NCBI GenBank assembly: GCA_001029295.1
Contig: LDXJ01000063.1
Span: 372,001 to 436,000, forward strand
Length of the DNA: 64,000 bases
Reading direction: 5' to 3'
Source of the DNA: Peptococcaceae bacterium CEB3
GTDB taxonomy: Bacteria > Bacillota > Desulfitobacteriia > Desulfitobacteriales > Desulfitobacteriaceae
Part shown: positions 16,150 through 25,616 of the stretch, piece after piece
Position numbering within the stretch: position 1 is the stretch's first letter
How the letters are laid out: every line of letters begins with the position of its first letter
Notes under the pieces: generated by a model
What the model saw: the letters and a program-made list of their open reading frames with translations, nothing else
The model's database searches: none
What the model was told of the DNA's origin: nothing
Translations under genes and position numbers: made by a program

Positions 16150-16974
16150 ATGAAAAAGGATCATCTACAACGGTCTTTGTACAGGAAAGGGGTCTACGGA
16201 TTGTGGGCCGTGGTCCTAAGTGCCCTGCTGATCAGTGGGTGCAGCACTCTTGACACGATGCTGCAAAGAGGCGGAGGTTCCGCCGGGGCCCTCGGCGGAG
16301 CGGGCGGCGCGGGATCGACGGGAACGGTTTTGCAGAATCCTGCATCGACCGGGGCCGGAAAAAATATTGTGCTATATTTTGCCGACACATCCGGGAAATA
16401 TCTGGTTAAAGAAGAACGGACCGTTCCGAATACATTGAGTATGGCCCGGGAAACGGTTAACCAGTGGCTAAAAGGTCCCGGAGCACAGGGGGGTGGGAGT
16501 CAGGCTGCTGTCCCGCCCGGCACGACCTTGCTGGATATCGCGATTAAAAATGGGTGCGCCATTGTGGACTTTAACAGGGCATTTAAGAGTTCTTTCGCCA
16601 AGGTGACTCCGGAGGTCACGCTCTATGCCCTCGCCGACACCTTGACCCAGTTTCCCAGCATTCAGGATGTCCAAGTGTGGGTTGAAGGCAAGCCGTTGGG
16701 CAACTTGGGAAATGTTTCGACTGCTGACCTGAAGTTCAATGGAAACTTAGTGAAATCCGGCTCCGCTTCCGGTTCAAGTTCAAGTTCTCCTCCTTCCGGA
16801 CACACCAACCCCGGTGACAAGACGGGGAGCATGGGCAGCAGCGGTATGAGCGGCGCGGGCGGCAGTGCTTCAAACGGAGCGGGCGGCTCCGGCTCAGGTG
16901 CCGGCAACAGCGGGCAGTCGAATTCTTCGCCGAGCGCACTCAATCTCTTTTCCACGCCGGTGAGTCCTACTTAG
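16150..16974 (+). CDS. GerMN-domain spore lipoprotein
   Basis: A signal sequence with lipobox (LSALLISGC, Cys near residue 31) predicts a lipoprotein. A GerMN (sporulation and germination) domain runs from about residue 70 to 200: NIVLYFADTSGKYLVKEER, then TTLLDIAIKNGCAIVDFNRA and DVQVWVEGKPLG. GerM is needed for SpoIIIA-SpoIIQ complex assembly in Bacillus. A Ser/Gly-rich tail follows (about 205-274). GTTAGGAGGC lies 9 bases before the ATG. It appears monocistronic, with a terminator at 17043. Confidence 0.9.
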   Translation: MKKDHLQRSLYRKGVYGLWAVVLSALLISGCSTLDTMLQRGGGSAGALGGAGGAGSTGTVLQNPASTGAGKNIVLYFADTSGKYLVKEERTVPNTLSMARETVNQWLKGPGAQGGGSQAAVPPGTTLLDIAIKNGCAIVDFNRAFKSSFAKVTPEVTLYALADTLTQFPSIQDVQVWVEGKPLGNLGNVSTADLKFNGNLVKSGSASGSSSSSPPSGHTNPGDKTGSMGSSGMSGAGGSASNGAGGSGSGAGNSGQSNSSPSALNLFSTPVSPT

Positions 16975-17042
16975 CTCTTCGCTGAAAATGCCTGCTGAAC
17001 TTTACTCAGAACGCCTGCCAAGCTTTACCCGGAATACCAGTC

Positions 17043-17074
17043 AGAACGGTTGCCTATGGCGGCCGTTCTTTTGC
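17043..17074 (+). terminator. Terminator after the GerMN lipoprotein
   Basis: AGAACGGTTGCC pairs with GGCGGCCGTTCT (two wobble pairs) and is followed by TTTT. Confidence 0.75.
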
Positions 17075-17149
17075 CGTCTGGCAGACTGTACGTCGAACCG
17101 GGGGGACCGATAAGGAAGAGAATATCCTTCACTCCCTCTTTTTTAAATA

Positions 17150-17213
17150 TTTCGTTGAAATCGACGAAAATCCTTTTTTCTCATTTACAAGAACTGAGTT
17201 GATATAGTAAAAT
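17150..17213 (+). promoter_or_regulatory. Promoter and possible operator of the marR-like gene
   Basis: TTTACA (17184-17189), 18-bp spacer and TAAAAT (17208-17213) form a plausible sigma-A promoter. Upstream is the inverted repeat TTTCGT-N8-ACGAAA (17150-17169). The promoter itself lies within GAACT...AGTTC. Either could be the autoregulatory MarR site. Confidence 0.5.
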
Positions 17214-17278
17214 GAGTTCAGCATCCAGGGTGAAAATTCCGTGACCTGAAGAGTATGTTTCTGAAGGAGGGCCCGAAC

Positions 17279-17743
17279 TTGGTAGATGCGGATATTTTGT
17301 TTATCAAGCAGGTTGAGGGAAAGATCCGGCAGTCCAATACCGTGATGTACCGGCATGGCCGCTCGATCCTGACCGGAATGGGAGTCTCTACGCCACAGTT
17401 CAACGCTTTGCTTACCCTGCAGGAGTTCGGCTCCCTGACTATGGGTGAACTTTGCAAGCACCTGTTTACCGCCTGCAGCACAGCAACCGATCTTGCCGAC
17501 CGCATGGAACGGGCCGGGTTGGTGGAGAGAGTGCGGGATACCAATGACCGAAGGGTTGTGCGCATGGTTCTCCTGCCCAAGGGTGAAGAAATCGTGGATG
17601 CGGTAATCACCGAGCGCTGCCGGTTTCTCCGGGAGGTTCTGCAAGAATACCCCGAGGAAGAGCAGCCCAAAGTGCTTCAGTTTTTGGAGGTTTTGGCGGA
17701 ACGGATGGAATCTGTGGACGCGAGGGGAGACATGTCCTCCTGA
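17279..17743 (+). CDS. MarR-family transcriptional regulator
   Basis: Winged-helix repressor of about 154 residues. The helix-turn-helix is TMGELCKHLFTACSTATDLADRMERAGLVERV, shown here as TMGELCKHLF and following residues, and the wing is DTNDRRVVRMVLLPKG. The start is probably the TTG at 17279, 8 bases after AAGGAGG; an in-frame ATG at 17255 precedes that site. Ligand and targets are unknown. Inverted repeats at its promoter suggest self-regulation. It ends at a strong terminator. Confidence 0.9.
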   Translation: MVDADILFIKQVEGKIRQSNTVMYRHGRSILTGMGVSTPQFNALLTLQEFGSLTMGELCKHLFTACSTATDLADRMERAGLVERVRDTNDRRVVRMVLLPKGEEIVDAVITERCRFLREVLQEYPEEEQPKVLQFLEVLAERMESVDARGDMSS

Positions 17744-17768
17744 AAATGGGAAAAGTGAGCCTTGTCCA

Positions 17769-17799
17769 GAACCCACCGGCCTGAGTCCGGTGGGTTTTT
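17769..17799 (+). terminator. Terminator after marR-like gene
   Basis: AACCCACCGG and CCGGTGGGTTTTT form a perfect stem with a short loop and T-run. Confidence 0.92.
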
Positions 17800-17881
17800 G
17801 ACCCTCGGGCAGCCCGAAGAAAAGAAGCCGCACGGCTTTAGCCATTGTGGAGTGTCACGGGCCACAGGTCTTCAGAAGATC

Positions 17882-17911
17882 TTGATAACTTCGTCAAATA
17901 TCCTTTATTAT
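17882..17911 (+). promoter_or_regulatory. Predicted promoter of the two-component/efflux operon
   Basis: TTGATA (17882-17887), 18-bp spacer, TATTAT (17906-17911), about 85 bp upstream of the response-regulator start. Good matches to sigma-A hexamers. Confidence 0.55.
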
Positions 17912-17996
17912 GACCTGATATACTAACGGCAGTCTAACAGAAAACGATATTGGGAGAAAACCAAGGGCAATATTAACAATATTAGGAGCGAAGCCA

Positions 17997-18686
17997 ATGT
18001 CCACTACGATTGTGTTTGTCGACGACGAACCGGAAATCTCGGCTCTGGTGCGGGATTACCTGCAGAGGGAAGACTTTCGCGTGTTGACGGAGGCCAACGG
18101 TTTGGAGGGCCTGAGGTTGATCCGGGCGGAAAAGCCGGATTTGGTCCTCTTGGATTGGATGCTTCCGGGGAAAAGCGGGTTGGACATATGCAAGGAACTG
18201 CGGGAAGAGAGCAGTGTACCCATCATTATGCTCACGGCAAAATCCGAGGAAATCGATCGGGTTCTGGGGTTGGAGTTCGGAGCGGACGACTATATCGTGA
18301 AGCCTTTCAGCCTCCGAGAACTGTTAGCCAGGGTTAAGACTGTGCTGCGCAGGGCCTCTGGGGTGCGGGACGAGGGCTCCTCTAGCATTAGCCGTGGGGA
18401 ACTGACGATCGATCCGGGCAGCCACCGTATTTGGAAAAAAGGGCAGGAGATTTTTTTGACGCCGACGGAGTTTAAAATTTTGTACCTTCTCGCTTCCCGG
18501 CCGGGAACGGTTTACAGCCGCCTGCAACTTCTGCGGCAGGCGATGGGGGAGGAGTACATGTATTATGAGCGCTCCATCGATACCCATGTTTCCAACCTGC
18601 GCAAAAAAATCGAAGACAATGCGGGGGACCCGGTCTATGTTCAGACGGTTTTCGGAGTAGGTTACCGCTTCGGAGAGATGCAATGA
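17997..18686 (+). CDS. OmpR/PhoB-family response regulator
   Basis: Receiver domain with acidic pocket VDDEPE, phosphoacceptor in LVLLDWMLPGKSG and Lys in YIVKPFS, then a winged-helix DNA-binding domain (LTPTEFKILYLLASRPG, ending YVQTVFGVGYRF). 229 residues, normal for the family. It overlaps the kinase start by ATGA. The downstream efflux genes are the likely target. The closest familiar layout is BaeR- or CpxR-like control of a MacAB pump. Confidence 0.94.
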   Translation: MSTTIVFVDDEPEISALVRDYLQREDFRVLTEANGLEGLRLIRAEKPDLVLLDWMLPGKSGLDICKELREESSVPIIMLTAKSEEIDRVLGLEFGADDYIVKPFSLRELLARVKTVLRRASGVRDEGSSSISRGELTIDPGSHRIWKKGQEIFLTPTEFKILYLLASRPGTVYSRLQLLRQAMGEEYMYYERSIDTHVSNLRKKIEDNAGDPVYVQTVFGVGYRFGEMQ

Positions 18687-20299
18687 CTTTGAGGCGCAAG
18701 TTTCTTTTTGCTTTGGTGGGGTTGGTGGTCTTCTTGTCCCTCATTTTCGGAGGGATTTCTTTGTGGTCAATGCAATCCCTTTTGGGGCATGCGGTTCAAT
18801 ATATCGGGCAGAGCTACAGCCAGCAATGGGAACGCCTGCTGACTTATTATTACGAGCAGGAAGGTTCCTGGAACGGAGTTCAGAGTTATGTCAACCGGAT
18901 CATCGCGAATCCGCACCGGGATTGGTTGATGGGCAAGGACAATGAACATTTGCTGCTTTTTGATGCCCGGAGAAAGGTCGTGGTCAGTTTCCGGCCTCAG
19001 GATATCGGGAGATCCGTTTACCAGTTGGCGCCCCCTCTGTCCAGGCATATACCTTTCCAGTGGCATCCGATTCAGGTTCAGGGCAAGACGGTGGGGTACT
19101 ACTGGTTCGACCAGGGACTGATTGACCGGGACGCGTTTGTGGCGAAGCGTATTGCGGCTTCCGTTTTTCGGGCGATGCTGGTGGGGCTTGTGGTAACGAC
19201 TCTGGCGGCTTTGGTCCTGGGGGTCTTTATAACCCGCCGTCTGACAGGTCCGCTGAGACGCCTGACGGAGGCGGTGAAACAGGTCGGGGAGGGAGATTTG
19301 AACTCCCGCTTGGAGGTACAGGGCAGGGACGATATAGCGCTCTTAACCGGGGCTTTTAACGGTATGACGGCAAGGCTGGCCCGCAATGAAGAGGTGAGGC
19401 GTAACATGGTGGCGGATATTGCCCATGAGCTGCGCACCCCGTTGGCCGTGATTCTGGGGAAGCTGGAATCCATTCAGGAGGGAGTGCTGCCATCCACTCC
19501 GGAAGTGCTGCTGCCGATTCAGGATGAAACTTTGCGGCTGATTCGTTTGGTGCAGGATCTGCAGCAGCTGACCCTGGCCGAGGCCGGTAAGCTCCCTCTG
19601 AACCGCCGGGAGGTGGATCTCAAAGCACTGCTGGAGCGTATTTTGGAACGTTTTGCCATCGAATTTCAAGAAAGAAAGATTACGGCGGGAATCGCGGGCG
19701 GGGTCCCTGCGCTCACTGCGGACCCCGACCGTCTGACCCAGGTCTTTGTCAACCTCGTGGGCAATGCTCTTTTGCATACCCCGGCAGGAGGGGCGATTTA
19801 TCTCCGTCTCAGCACGGTTTCCGCGCGAGTGGGTGAAGAGAAACGCAATTACGGGGGAGAACACCGGGACGCTTTGAACGCGTCGCCTGAACAGGAGAGA
19901 AGACAACCTGCGGCTCATAAAGGCGCGCCTGCGCGGACCCCTGAACGGGAAGCGCAAGCCTTGGGTGTCAGGGAATGGGCCAAGGTGGAGGTCGTGGATA
20001 CCGGTGAGGGAATTCCTTCCGAAGAACTGGACCACATTTTCGACCGTTTTTACCGAGTGGACAAAGCGCGCGAGCGGGAGACCGGGCGTACAGGGCTGGG
20101 CTTGGCGATAGCCCGGGAATTTGTCCAGGCCCACGGAGGGATGATTCAGGTGGCCAGCCGTGTCAACGGGGGAACGACTTTTGCGGTTTGGCTGCCGGTC
20201 GGTGAGGTTCGGTCGGGTTCAGAGCGCGCGGCCGGGAGGCGGCCGGGGGGCGGCGGGTCAACCCGCCGACAGAACATGGGGAAACACTCCCACTTGTAG
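18683..20299 (+). CDS. HAMP-domain sensor histidine kinase
   Basis: Two membrane helices (about residues 8-30 and 155-175) flank an extracytoplasmic sensor region; a HAMP domain (RRLTGPLRRLTEAVKQVGEG) follows. The H-box is MVADIAHELRTPLAVI, the N-box FVNLVGNALLHT, and the G-boxes DTGEGIP and GRTGLGLAI. Between the N- and G1-boxes, residues about 380-430 form a charged low-complexity insert (RNYGGEHRDAL to EREAQALG) not expected in the fold. It is the partner of the preceding regulator, in an operon with the efflux genes. Confidence 0.93.
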   Translation: MTLRRKFLFALVGLVVFLSLIFGGISLWSMQSLLGHAVQYIGQSYSQQWERLLTYYYEQEGSWNGVQSYVNRIIANPHRDWLMGKDNEHLLLFDARRKVVVSFRPQDIGRSVYQLAPPLSRHIPFQWHPIQVQGKTVGYYWFDQGLIDRDAFVAKRIAASVFRAMLVGLVVTTLAALVLGVFITRRLTGPLRRLTEAVKQVGEGDLNSRLEVQGRDDIALLTGAFNGMTARLARNEEVRRNMVADIAHELRTPLAVILGKLESIQEGVLPSTPEVLLPIQDETLRLIRLVQDLQQLTLAEAGKLPLNRREVDLKALLERILERFAIEFQERKITAGIAGGVPALTADPDRLTQVFVNLVGNALLHTPAGGAIYLRLSTVSARVGEEKRNYGGEHRDALNASPEQERRQPAAHKGAPARTPEREAQALGVREWAKVEVVDTGEGIPSEELDHIFDRFYRVDKARERETGRTGLGLAIAREFVQAHGGMIQVASRVNGGTTFAVWLPVGEVRSGSERAAGRRPGGGGSTRRQNMGKHSHL

Positions 20300-20344
20300 A
20301 AGCGGGAGTCTCCCGGATGGATGAGAAAAAGGAGCGGAAAGAAG

Positions 20345-21922
20345 ATGAACAAAAAGTGGGTGACCATCGGGGTTTTGTCTGCGCTGGTGGTCGGGGGAGG
20401 ATATTGGGGATACCGCCATTTTACGGCAAAACCGGCAGCTGTTCCGCTCATTACCGCACCGGCAAAGATGGGTGACGTGACGGAAGTCATTACAGCGACC
20501 GGAACGGTGAAGTTTCTGCAGACCACTCCCCTGTCCTTTCAGCAGGCCGGTAAGCTCACAGCTATCGATGTGCAAGCGGGGGATATGGTGAAACAGGGAC
20601 AGGTTCTGGCTCAGATTGATACCACGGATTTGCAGCTCGCCGTGAATCAACAAGAGGCCAATTTGGCGGCGGCCCAGGCGAAATTGCAGCAGACCCTGGC
20701 CGGTGTCAATGCCACGGATTTGGCGGCCATAGCGAAGGGCCAGCAGGAAGTAACCACGGCTCAGCAGTCTCTGGTTACGGCCGAGCATGATGCGGCTCCG
20801 GCTTATTTGGCTAACCAGGTCAATCTGGCGACGGAAAATGTCGCGGCGGCCAGCAACAGTTTGGCGATCGCCATGGCCAAACAGAACGGAGACGCCTCCG
20901 CCGTGCAAGCGGCCCAACAGGCGCTGACCCAAGCCCGAACGGCTTTAACCACGGCCAAACAGCAGCAGAACGGGGGCGCGGCCCAGGTGGTGACTCAGGC
21001 TCAGACCGCTTATGCCTCTGCCCAGGCGGATCTGGCTCAGGCGGAAAGCCAGGCCAGCCAGGATAAGGGTGCCCCTTCGGCCGATGTGCTCGCCGCCCAG
21101 GCTTCGGTGCTCCAGGCTCAGGCTGCCCTCTCGACGGCCCAGACCAACCTGGCGGACGCGACTTTGACCGCTCCGGCAGACGGGTTGATCACGGACGTGG
21201 CGGCTTCGGTCGGTGCCAGTACGAACCAGTCGGTGGGATCGAGCACCACGATCATGACCTTGGCGACGGATCCCAAGGATCTGGAAGTGGACACTTCCGT
21301 GGACCAAGCGGATATTTCTAAGGTCAAAGTGGGGCAAAAAGCCAATATCACTCTGGACTCTTACCCTAATCTCAACATCTCCGGAACGGTTTCCCAGATT
21401 GCGGTTCAGGGAACTGTGGTCCAGAATGTGACGAGCTATGCTGTCACCGTCCTGGTGGACACACCCAATAGTGTTCTCAAGGTCGGTATGAATGCGAATG
21501 TCGATATCGTGCTGGCCCAGGCCAAGAATGTCCTGACTGTTCCCAGCGCGGCTATCCATGGTTCGGGTACGGATACAGGCGTGCTGGTGCCCGACGCGGT
21601 CGCGGGCGGAGGGGCAACGGGATCGGGCAAGGCGGCTAAATGGAGAAAGACCGGCTCGTCCGGCGGTTCAAACGGGGGCGGTAACGGGGCAAAACCCGGC
21701 GGCGTCTATGCCAAGGCCAAGGTGCACCTGGTTCGAGTGGTGACGGGGCTCGACGACGGCACGAATGTTGAAATCAAGAGCGGGCTCAAGGCGGGACAGG
21801 AGGTCGTGCTGGGGGTCCAGTCTTCGGGCGGAGCGACGGCCAATTCGTTCCCAAGCCCCAATAAGAAGAATAATCCGGGCCAGGCCATGGGTGCTTTGGG
21901 CCGGGCGACCCGGGGCAAGTGA
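20345..21922 (+). CDS. MacA/HlyD-like efflux periplasmic-adaptor subunit
   Basis: N-terminal membrane anchor (WVTIGVLSALVVGGGYWGY), biotinyl-lipoyl half motifs (GKLTAIDVQAGDMVKQGQVL and, later, TLTAPADGLITDVAASVG), and between them a long Ala/Gln-rich coiled-coil hairpin (about residues 95-270). A beta-barrel and membrane-proximal part follow, with a Gly-rich insert near 430-455. Such adaptors link MacB-type ATPase/permeases to export of peptides, lipids or drugs. The ATG at 20345 follows AAAAGGAGCGG. Confidence 0.9.
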   Translation: MNKKWVTIGVLSALVVGGGYWGYRHFTAKPAAVPLITAPAKMGDVTEVITATGTVKFLQTTPLSFQQAGKLTAIDVQAGDMVKQGQVLAQIDTTDLQLAVNQQEANLAAAQAKLQQTLAGVNATDLAAIAKGQQEVTTAQQSLVTAEHDAAPAYLANQVNLATENVAAASNSLAIAMAKQNGDASAVQAAQQALTQARTALTTAKQQQNGGAAQVVTQAQTAYASAQADLAQAESQASQDKGAPSADVLAAQASVLQAQAALSTAQTNLADATLTAPADGLITDVAASVGASTNQSVGSSTTIMTLATDPKDLEVDTSVDQADISKVKVGQKANITLDSYPNLNISGTVSQIAVQGTVVQNVTSYAVTVLVDTPNSVLKVGMNANVDIVLAQAKNVLTVPSAAIHGSGTDTGVLVPDAVAGGGATGSGKAAKWRKTGSSGGSNGGGNGAKPGGVYAKAKVHLVRVVTGLDDGTNVEIKSGLKAGQEVVLGVQSSGGATANSFPSPNKKNNPGQAMGALGRATRGK

Positions 21923-22090
21923 ACCCGTCTTCCCTTGTGGAAGCGGCAGGGTCACGCTTGGACAAACCCGTTCGGCTGAGGCTTAAGGAAAAGGCGGCCA
22001 GTGGCTGCTCTCAAGCCAGGCAGGCTGAAAAAGAGGGTGAGGGACGAGACGTTTCGGGGCGTTGAGCCCCGAAGGAAGGAGCAGCGGAGC

Positions 22091-22834
22091 ATGATTGATC
22101 TGCGGGGAATCAAGAAGATTTACGCCACGGGTGACATCCGGGTTATCGCTTTGGCTGGAGTGGATCTGCATGTGGATGAGGGTGAATTTGTCTCCATCAT
22201 GGGTCCGTCCGGGTCGGGAAAGTCCACGATGATGAACATCCTGGGCTGTCTGGATACTCCGAGCGCGGGAGAATACATTTTGGACGGGACGGATGTTTCC
22301 AAGGCCTCCGGCAATCAACTGGCCGTGATCCGCAACCAGAAAATCGGTTTTGTCTTTCAGGGCTTCAACCTCCTGCCCCGTACCACCGCGATAGAGAATG
22401 TGGAGCTTCCCCTGCTTTATGCGGGGGTGGGCGCCAGGGAACGCAAAGAACGGGCCCTTCAGGCCTTGGCGGCGGTCGGGTTGGGGCAGCGGGTTCACCA
22501 TAAACCGAAGGAATTGTCCGGGGGACAGCAGCAGAGAGTGGCCATCGCCCGGGCCTTGGCCACGCGGCCGGCCATTATTCTGGCTGACGAGCCGACCGGG
22601 AACCTGGACAGCAAATCGAGTGAGGAAGTCATGGCCATCTTCCAGAAGCTGCACGCCGAAGGGAATACCATCCTCATCGTGACACACGAGCCGGATATTG
22701 CGGAATACACGAGGCGAATCGTGCGTTTCCGGGACGGACACATAGAGGGTGACGAGGCCGTAGCCAATCCCCGGGTGGCGAACCCGAGGGAGGAGACAGA
22801 CGAGTCGGCGGAGAAGAAAGAGGTGGCATCGTGA
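22091..22834 (+). CDS. MacB-type ABC exporter ATP-binding protein
   Basis: LolD/MacB-family ATPase: Walker [11 protein letters not shown]-loop [21 protein letters not shown], signature [15 protein letters not shown], Walker [12 protein letters not shown], switch VTHEPDIA. The charged tail after residue ~225 is family-typical. The ATG at 22091 is preceded by GGAAGGAG. It overlaps the permease start by GTGA. In many Firmicutes ATPase and permease are separate genes like this, while Gram-negative MacB fuses them. Confidence 0.94.
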   Translation: MIDLRGIKKIYATGDIRVIALAGVDLHVDEGEFVSIMGPSGSGKSTMMNILGCLDTPSAGEYILDGTDVSKASGNQLAVIRNQKIGFVFQGFNLLPRTTAIENVELPLLYAGVGARERKERALQALAAVGLGQRVHHKPKELSGGQQQRVAIARALATRPAIILADEPTGNLDSKSSEEVMAIFQKLHAEGNTILIVTHEPDIAEYTRRIVRFRDGHIEGDEAVANPRVANPREETDESAEKKEVAS

Positions 22835-24051
22835 ACTTCCTGGAATCGATCCGGGTTTCTATTCGGGCGCTCTTGGCCAATAAACTTCGCTCTATGTTGA
22901 CGATGCTCGGGATTATCATCGGGGTGGGGGCGGTGATAGCCATGGTGGCCATCGGCAACGGAGCGTCCGCCCAGATCACTTCCCGCATTCAAGGTCTGGG
23001 TTCGAATCTCCTGATCATCACCCCCGGACAATCGAACAGCGGGGGAGTGAAGGGCGGCTTCGGCAGCGGCAATACCCTGACCATGTCGGATGTGCCGAAA
23101 GTGGCGGCCGCCGGTCCGGCGGTTGAGGCTGTGGCGCCCGCCACGGGGAGGAACGTCCAGGTCGTTTTCGGCGGGGGAAATACCTCGACGACGGTGACCG
23201 GAACAACGGCCGACTACGCCCAGATCCGTAACGTAACGGTTAACAGCGGGCGGTTTTTATCCCAGAAAGATGTCGACACTTACGCCAGGGTCGCGGTTCT
23301 GGGGCCGACGGTTGTGGAGAATATCTTCGGCGATCCGAACGCGCCCGTGATCGGGAAGATCATCAAGCTGAACAATGTGCCGTTTCAGGTGATAGGGGTC
23401 ACGGTCAGTCAAGGATCGTCCGGCTTTATGAACAATGATGACATGATCTATGTCCCGATCACTACGGCTCAGGATCTCCTGATCGGGAATAAGTATGTGC
23501 GGCAGATTTTTGTGGAGGCCAGCAGCGCGACTATGATGCAGACGGCTCAGGATGAGGTGACGGCCGCCCTGGAGCGGGCGCACCACATTGTGAGCGGCCA
23601 GCCGGACGATTTCTCGGTCATGAACCAGGCGGACATCCTGGCCACAATGCAGGGAGTCACCCAGACGATGACCATGCTTTTGGGAGGAATCGCGGCCATC
23701 TCCCTTCTGGTAGGGGGGATCGGGATCATGAATATTATGTTGGTATCCGTGACGGAGCGCACGCGGGAAATCGGGATCCGGAAGGCCATCGGGGCTAAAG
23801 GCCGGGATATAATGGCGCAGTTTCTCATTGAGGCCGTAGTGCTGAGCGTTTTGGGCGGGGGGATAGGTATCCTCCTCGGCTGGGCGGGTTCCCATCTGGT
23901 GGGGAAAGCTCTGAAGATGACAGCCACGATATCACCGGGTTCCATCCTTTTGGCTTTCGGCTTTTCCGCTGCCATCGGTATCGTTTTCGGTGTCTTTCCG
24001 GCCAGGAAAGCCGCGGGTATGGACCCGATTGAGGCTTTGAGATACGAGTAA
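22831..24051 (+). CDS. MacB-type ABC exporter permease (FtsX-like)
   Basis: 406 residues: first membrane helix ([20 protein letters not shown]), a large extracytoplasmic MacB_PCD domain (about 45-275), then three C-terminal helices of the FtsX type, with [20 protein letters not shown] and [15 protein letters not shown]. Starts at GTG overlapping the ATPase stop. Mechanotransmission exporters of this type move peptides, lipoproteins or drugs. Together with the adaptor and the two-component system it forms a five-gene operon. Confidence 0.93.
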   Translation: MNFLESIRVSIRALLANKLRSMLTMLGIIIGVGAVIAMVAIGNGASAQITSRIQGLGSNLLIITPGQSNSGGVKGGFGSGNTLTMSDVPKVAAAGPAVEAVAPATGRNVQVVFGGGNTSTTVTGTTADYAQIRNVTVNSGRFLSQKDVDTYARVAVLGPTVVENIFGDPNAPVIGKIIKLNNVPFQVIGVTVSQGSSGFMNNDDMIYVPITTAQDLLIGNKYVRQIFVEASSATMMQTAQDEVTAALERAHHIVSGQPDDFSVMNQADILATMQGVTQTMTMLLGGIAAISLLVGGIGIMNIMLVSVTERTREIGIRKAIGAKGRDIMAQFLIEAVVLSVLGGGIGILLGWAGSHLVGKALKMTATISPGSILLAFGFSAAIGIVFGVFPARKAAGMDPIEALRYE

Positions 24052-24054
24052 AAC

Positions 24055-24357
24055 CGCTTCCTTCAGTCCCAAAAGTTGCCGTACACGGCGCTGCGTGTGC
24101 TTTTCAATGGCCTCCAGCCGTTTACGCTCAAAGGAAATATCTCCATACGCGGGGAAACGCGTTTTCGCGTATTCGTCCAGATGGGCAATATCATCCCGCA
24201 TGGCATAGTTGAACAGCGAAAGCCCGTTGTCGAAGATGGGGGCCGGAGCGATGATCGCTTTGGCTTCCGCTTTACTGCCGCTTGGCAGCCGCGGATATCG
24301 GACAAGGATGTTGTGCGCGCATGACTGCGAGCCAGATGAGAAAAAATGTTTGCCCAA
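24055..24357 (-). pseudogene. Fragment of a HipA-like kinase-domain gene
   Basis: On the minus strand an open stretch reads AIIAPAPIFDNGLSLFNYAM, then RDDIAHLDEYAKTRFPAYGD and ERKRLEAIEKHTQRRVRQLL. This matches my memory of the C-terminal part of HipA-like proteins from Clostridia (APIFDxGxSL, then xYAMxDDLxxLxEYAKTR). The catalytic N-terminal two thirds are missing and the frame runs into the efflux permease gene, so this is a remnant, perhaps of a toxin-antitoxin or phage-defence module. It occupies most of the gap before the GntR gene. Confidence 0.65.
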
Positions 24358-24404
24358 AAAGCAGGATATTTTAAGGCCGAGGTGGAATACATTATTGTAA
24401 ATGG

Positions 24405-24426
24405 ACTAATCAACCAGGCCATTAGT
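24405..24426 (+). promoter_or_regulatory. Inverted repeat ACTAAT-N10-ATTAGT, possible GntR operator
   Basis: Perfect 6-bp arms centred about 40 bp before the gntR-like start codon. The position suits autoregulation by the encoded protein. Not otherwise tested. Confidence 0.4.
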
Positions 24427-24453
24427 ACCAATGTAGGTTCTTGGGGTGATGTG

Positions 24454-25431
24454 ATGGAGCTCAATCGGCAGAGCGGAATTCCTTATTATATTCAACTCAA
24501 AGAGCAGATTCGCAATCGAATCGCTCAGGATATTTGGCGGGCCGGGGCCAAGCTGCCGACGGAGCGGGAACTGGCCGCGGAATTGGCTGTCAGCCGCAAC
24601 ACGGTCAGCCAGGCCTACAGGGAATTAGAGAGGGAGGGCGTTCTGGAGTCGGCGCAAGGCAAAGGGACGTTCGTGGCCGATACCTCCTTTTTGATCCAGC
24701 GGGAAGGGCGCAAAGAGAAAGTCCTGCGTATTATTGATATGGCCATGGAGGAAGCGGTAGGGCTCGGCTTTTCCATTGACGACTTCATCTCTTTCGTCTA
24801 TGTACGGGGGATGGAAAAGAAGGAACTGTTGGGTCGGCTGAAGGTAGCGTTTATCGAGTGCAATCCTGAGCAGCTCGGAGATGCCCGCTGGAACCTGGGA
24901 CGGGGGGTGACCCTCCTGCCCCTGCCTTTGGCGGAGTTACGGGAAGGTTCCAGAGTCCGGGAACGTCTGGCTGCCATGGACATGATCGTGACGGGGTCGG
25001 GTCACTTGGCCGAGGTCAAGTCCTTGTTGGGCGGGTCGAGTGTACCTTTGCTGGGGGTATCCTTGCGGCCGAGGATGGAGACGGTGGTGAGAGTGGCCAG
25101 GCTGCCGTCGGGCATGAAGGTCGCGTTGATTACGGAGAGCGGGGTTTTTGCCGGGAAAGTGAAGGATTCTTTAAGCGAGGCGGGGCTGCATCCGGAGTTA
25201 GTCGTTCTGACGCGACCCGCAAAGGACGAGATGGAGCGAACCCTAAGGGAATGCGGGGCGGCCATTGTCGCGCCCGGTTGGCGGGGAGGGGTTGAACAAG
25301 TCCTGCCGGCGAATATGGAACTGATCGAATACCGCTTTGAACCTGACGAGGGTTCTCTCAATTTACTGCGGGGCGCCCTCTTGGAGCTGAAGTTGAAGCA
25401 GCCGGAGGCGGCGCGCGGGGCTGGCCCGTGA
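24454..25431 (+). CDS. GntR-family regulator upstream of the glutamate-mutase operon
   Basis: N-terminal winged helix of the GntR type (IPYYIQLKEQIRNRIAQDIW, LPTERELAAELAVSRNTVSQ, AQGKGTFVAD). The C-terminal ~230 residues are not a recognisable UTRA or FCD domain; they look alpha/beta with two lobes (VTLLPLPLAEL, VALITESGVFAGKVKDSLSE), reminiscent of a periplasmic-binding-protein fold. It probably senses glutamate or a related metabolite and controls the downstream genes. The ATG at 24454 (or GTG at 24451) follows GGGGTGAT. Confidence 0.85.
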   Translation: MELNRQSGIPYYIQLKEQIRNRIAQDIWRAGAKLPTERELAAELAVSRNTVSQAYRELEREGVLESAQGKGTFVADTSFLIQREGRKEKVLRIIDMAMEEAVGLGFSIDDFISFVYVRGMEKKELLGRLKVAFIECNPEQLGDARWNLGRGVTLLPLPLAELREGSRVRERLAAMDMIVTGSGHLAEVKSLLGGSSVPLLGVSLRPRMETVVRVARLPSGMKVALITESGVFAGKVKDSLSEAGLHPELVVLTRPAKDEMERTLRECGAAIVAPGWRGGVEQVLPANMELIEYRFEPDEGSLNLLRGALLELKLKQPEAARGAGP

Positions 25432-25440
25432 CCGGGGCGC

Positions 25441-25489
25441 GAGGCACGAGACACGGGGCACGAGGCACGAGGTGTGAGGCACGGAGTCA
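25441..25489 (+). repeat. Heptamer array, consensus GAGGCAC
   Basis: Seven 7-bp units in phase: GAGGCAC, GAGACAC, GGGGCAC, GAGGCAC, GAGGTGT, GAGGCAC, GGAGTCA. It begins nine bases after the gntR-like stop codon. Confidence 0.88.
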
Positions 25490-25616
25490 GGGTGCGTGGC
25501 CATAAGCACGATTTGATAGACACGGTCGGTTCCGGCTTCGGCCCGAGCTGCGCAACAGTTCGGTGAGCCGTGGCGGCTGGGCAAACGATGAGAGACCATG
25601 ATTGCCCGATATCTTC

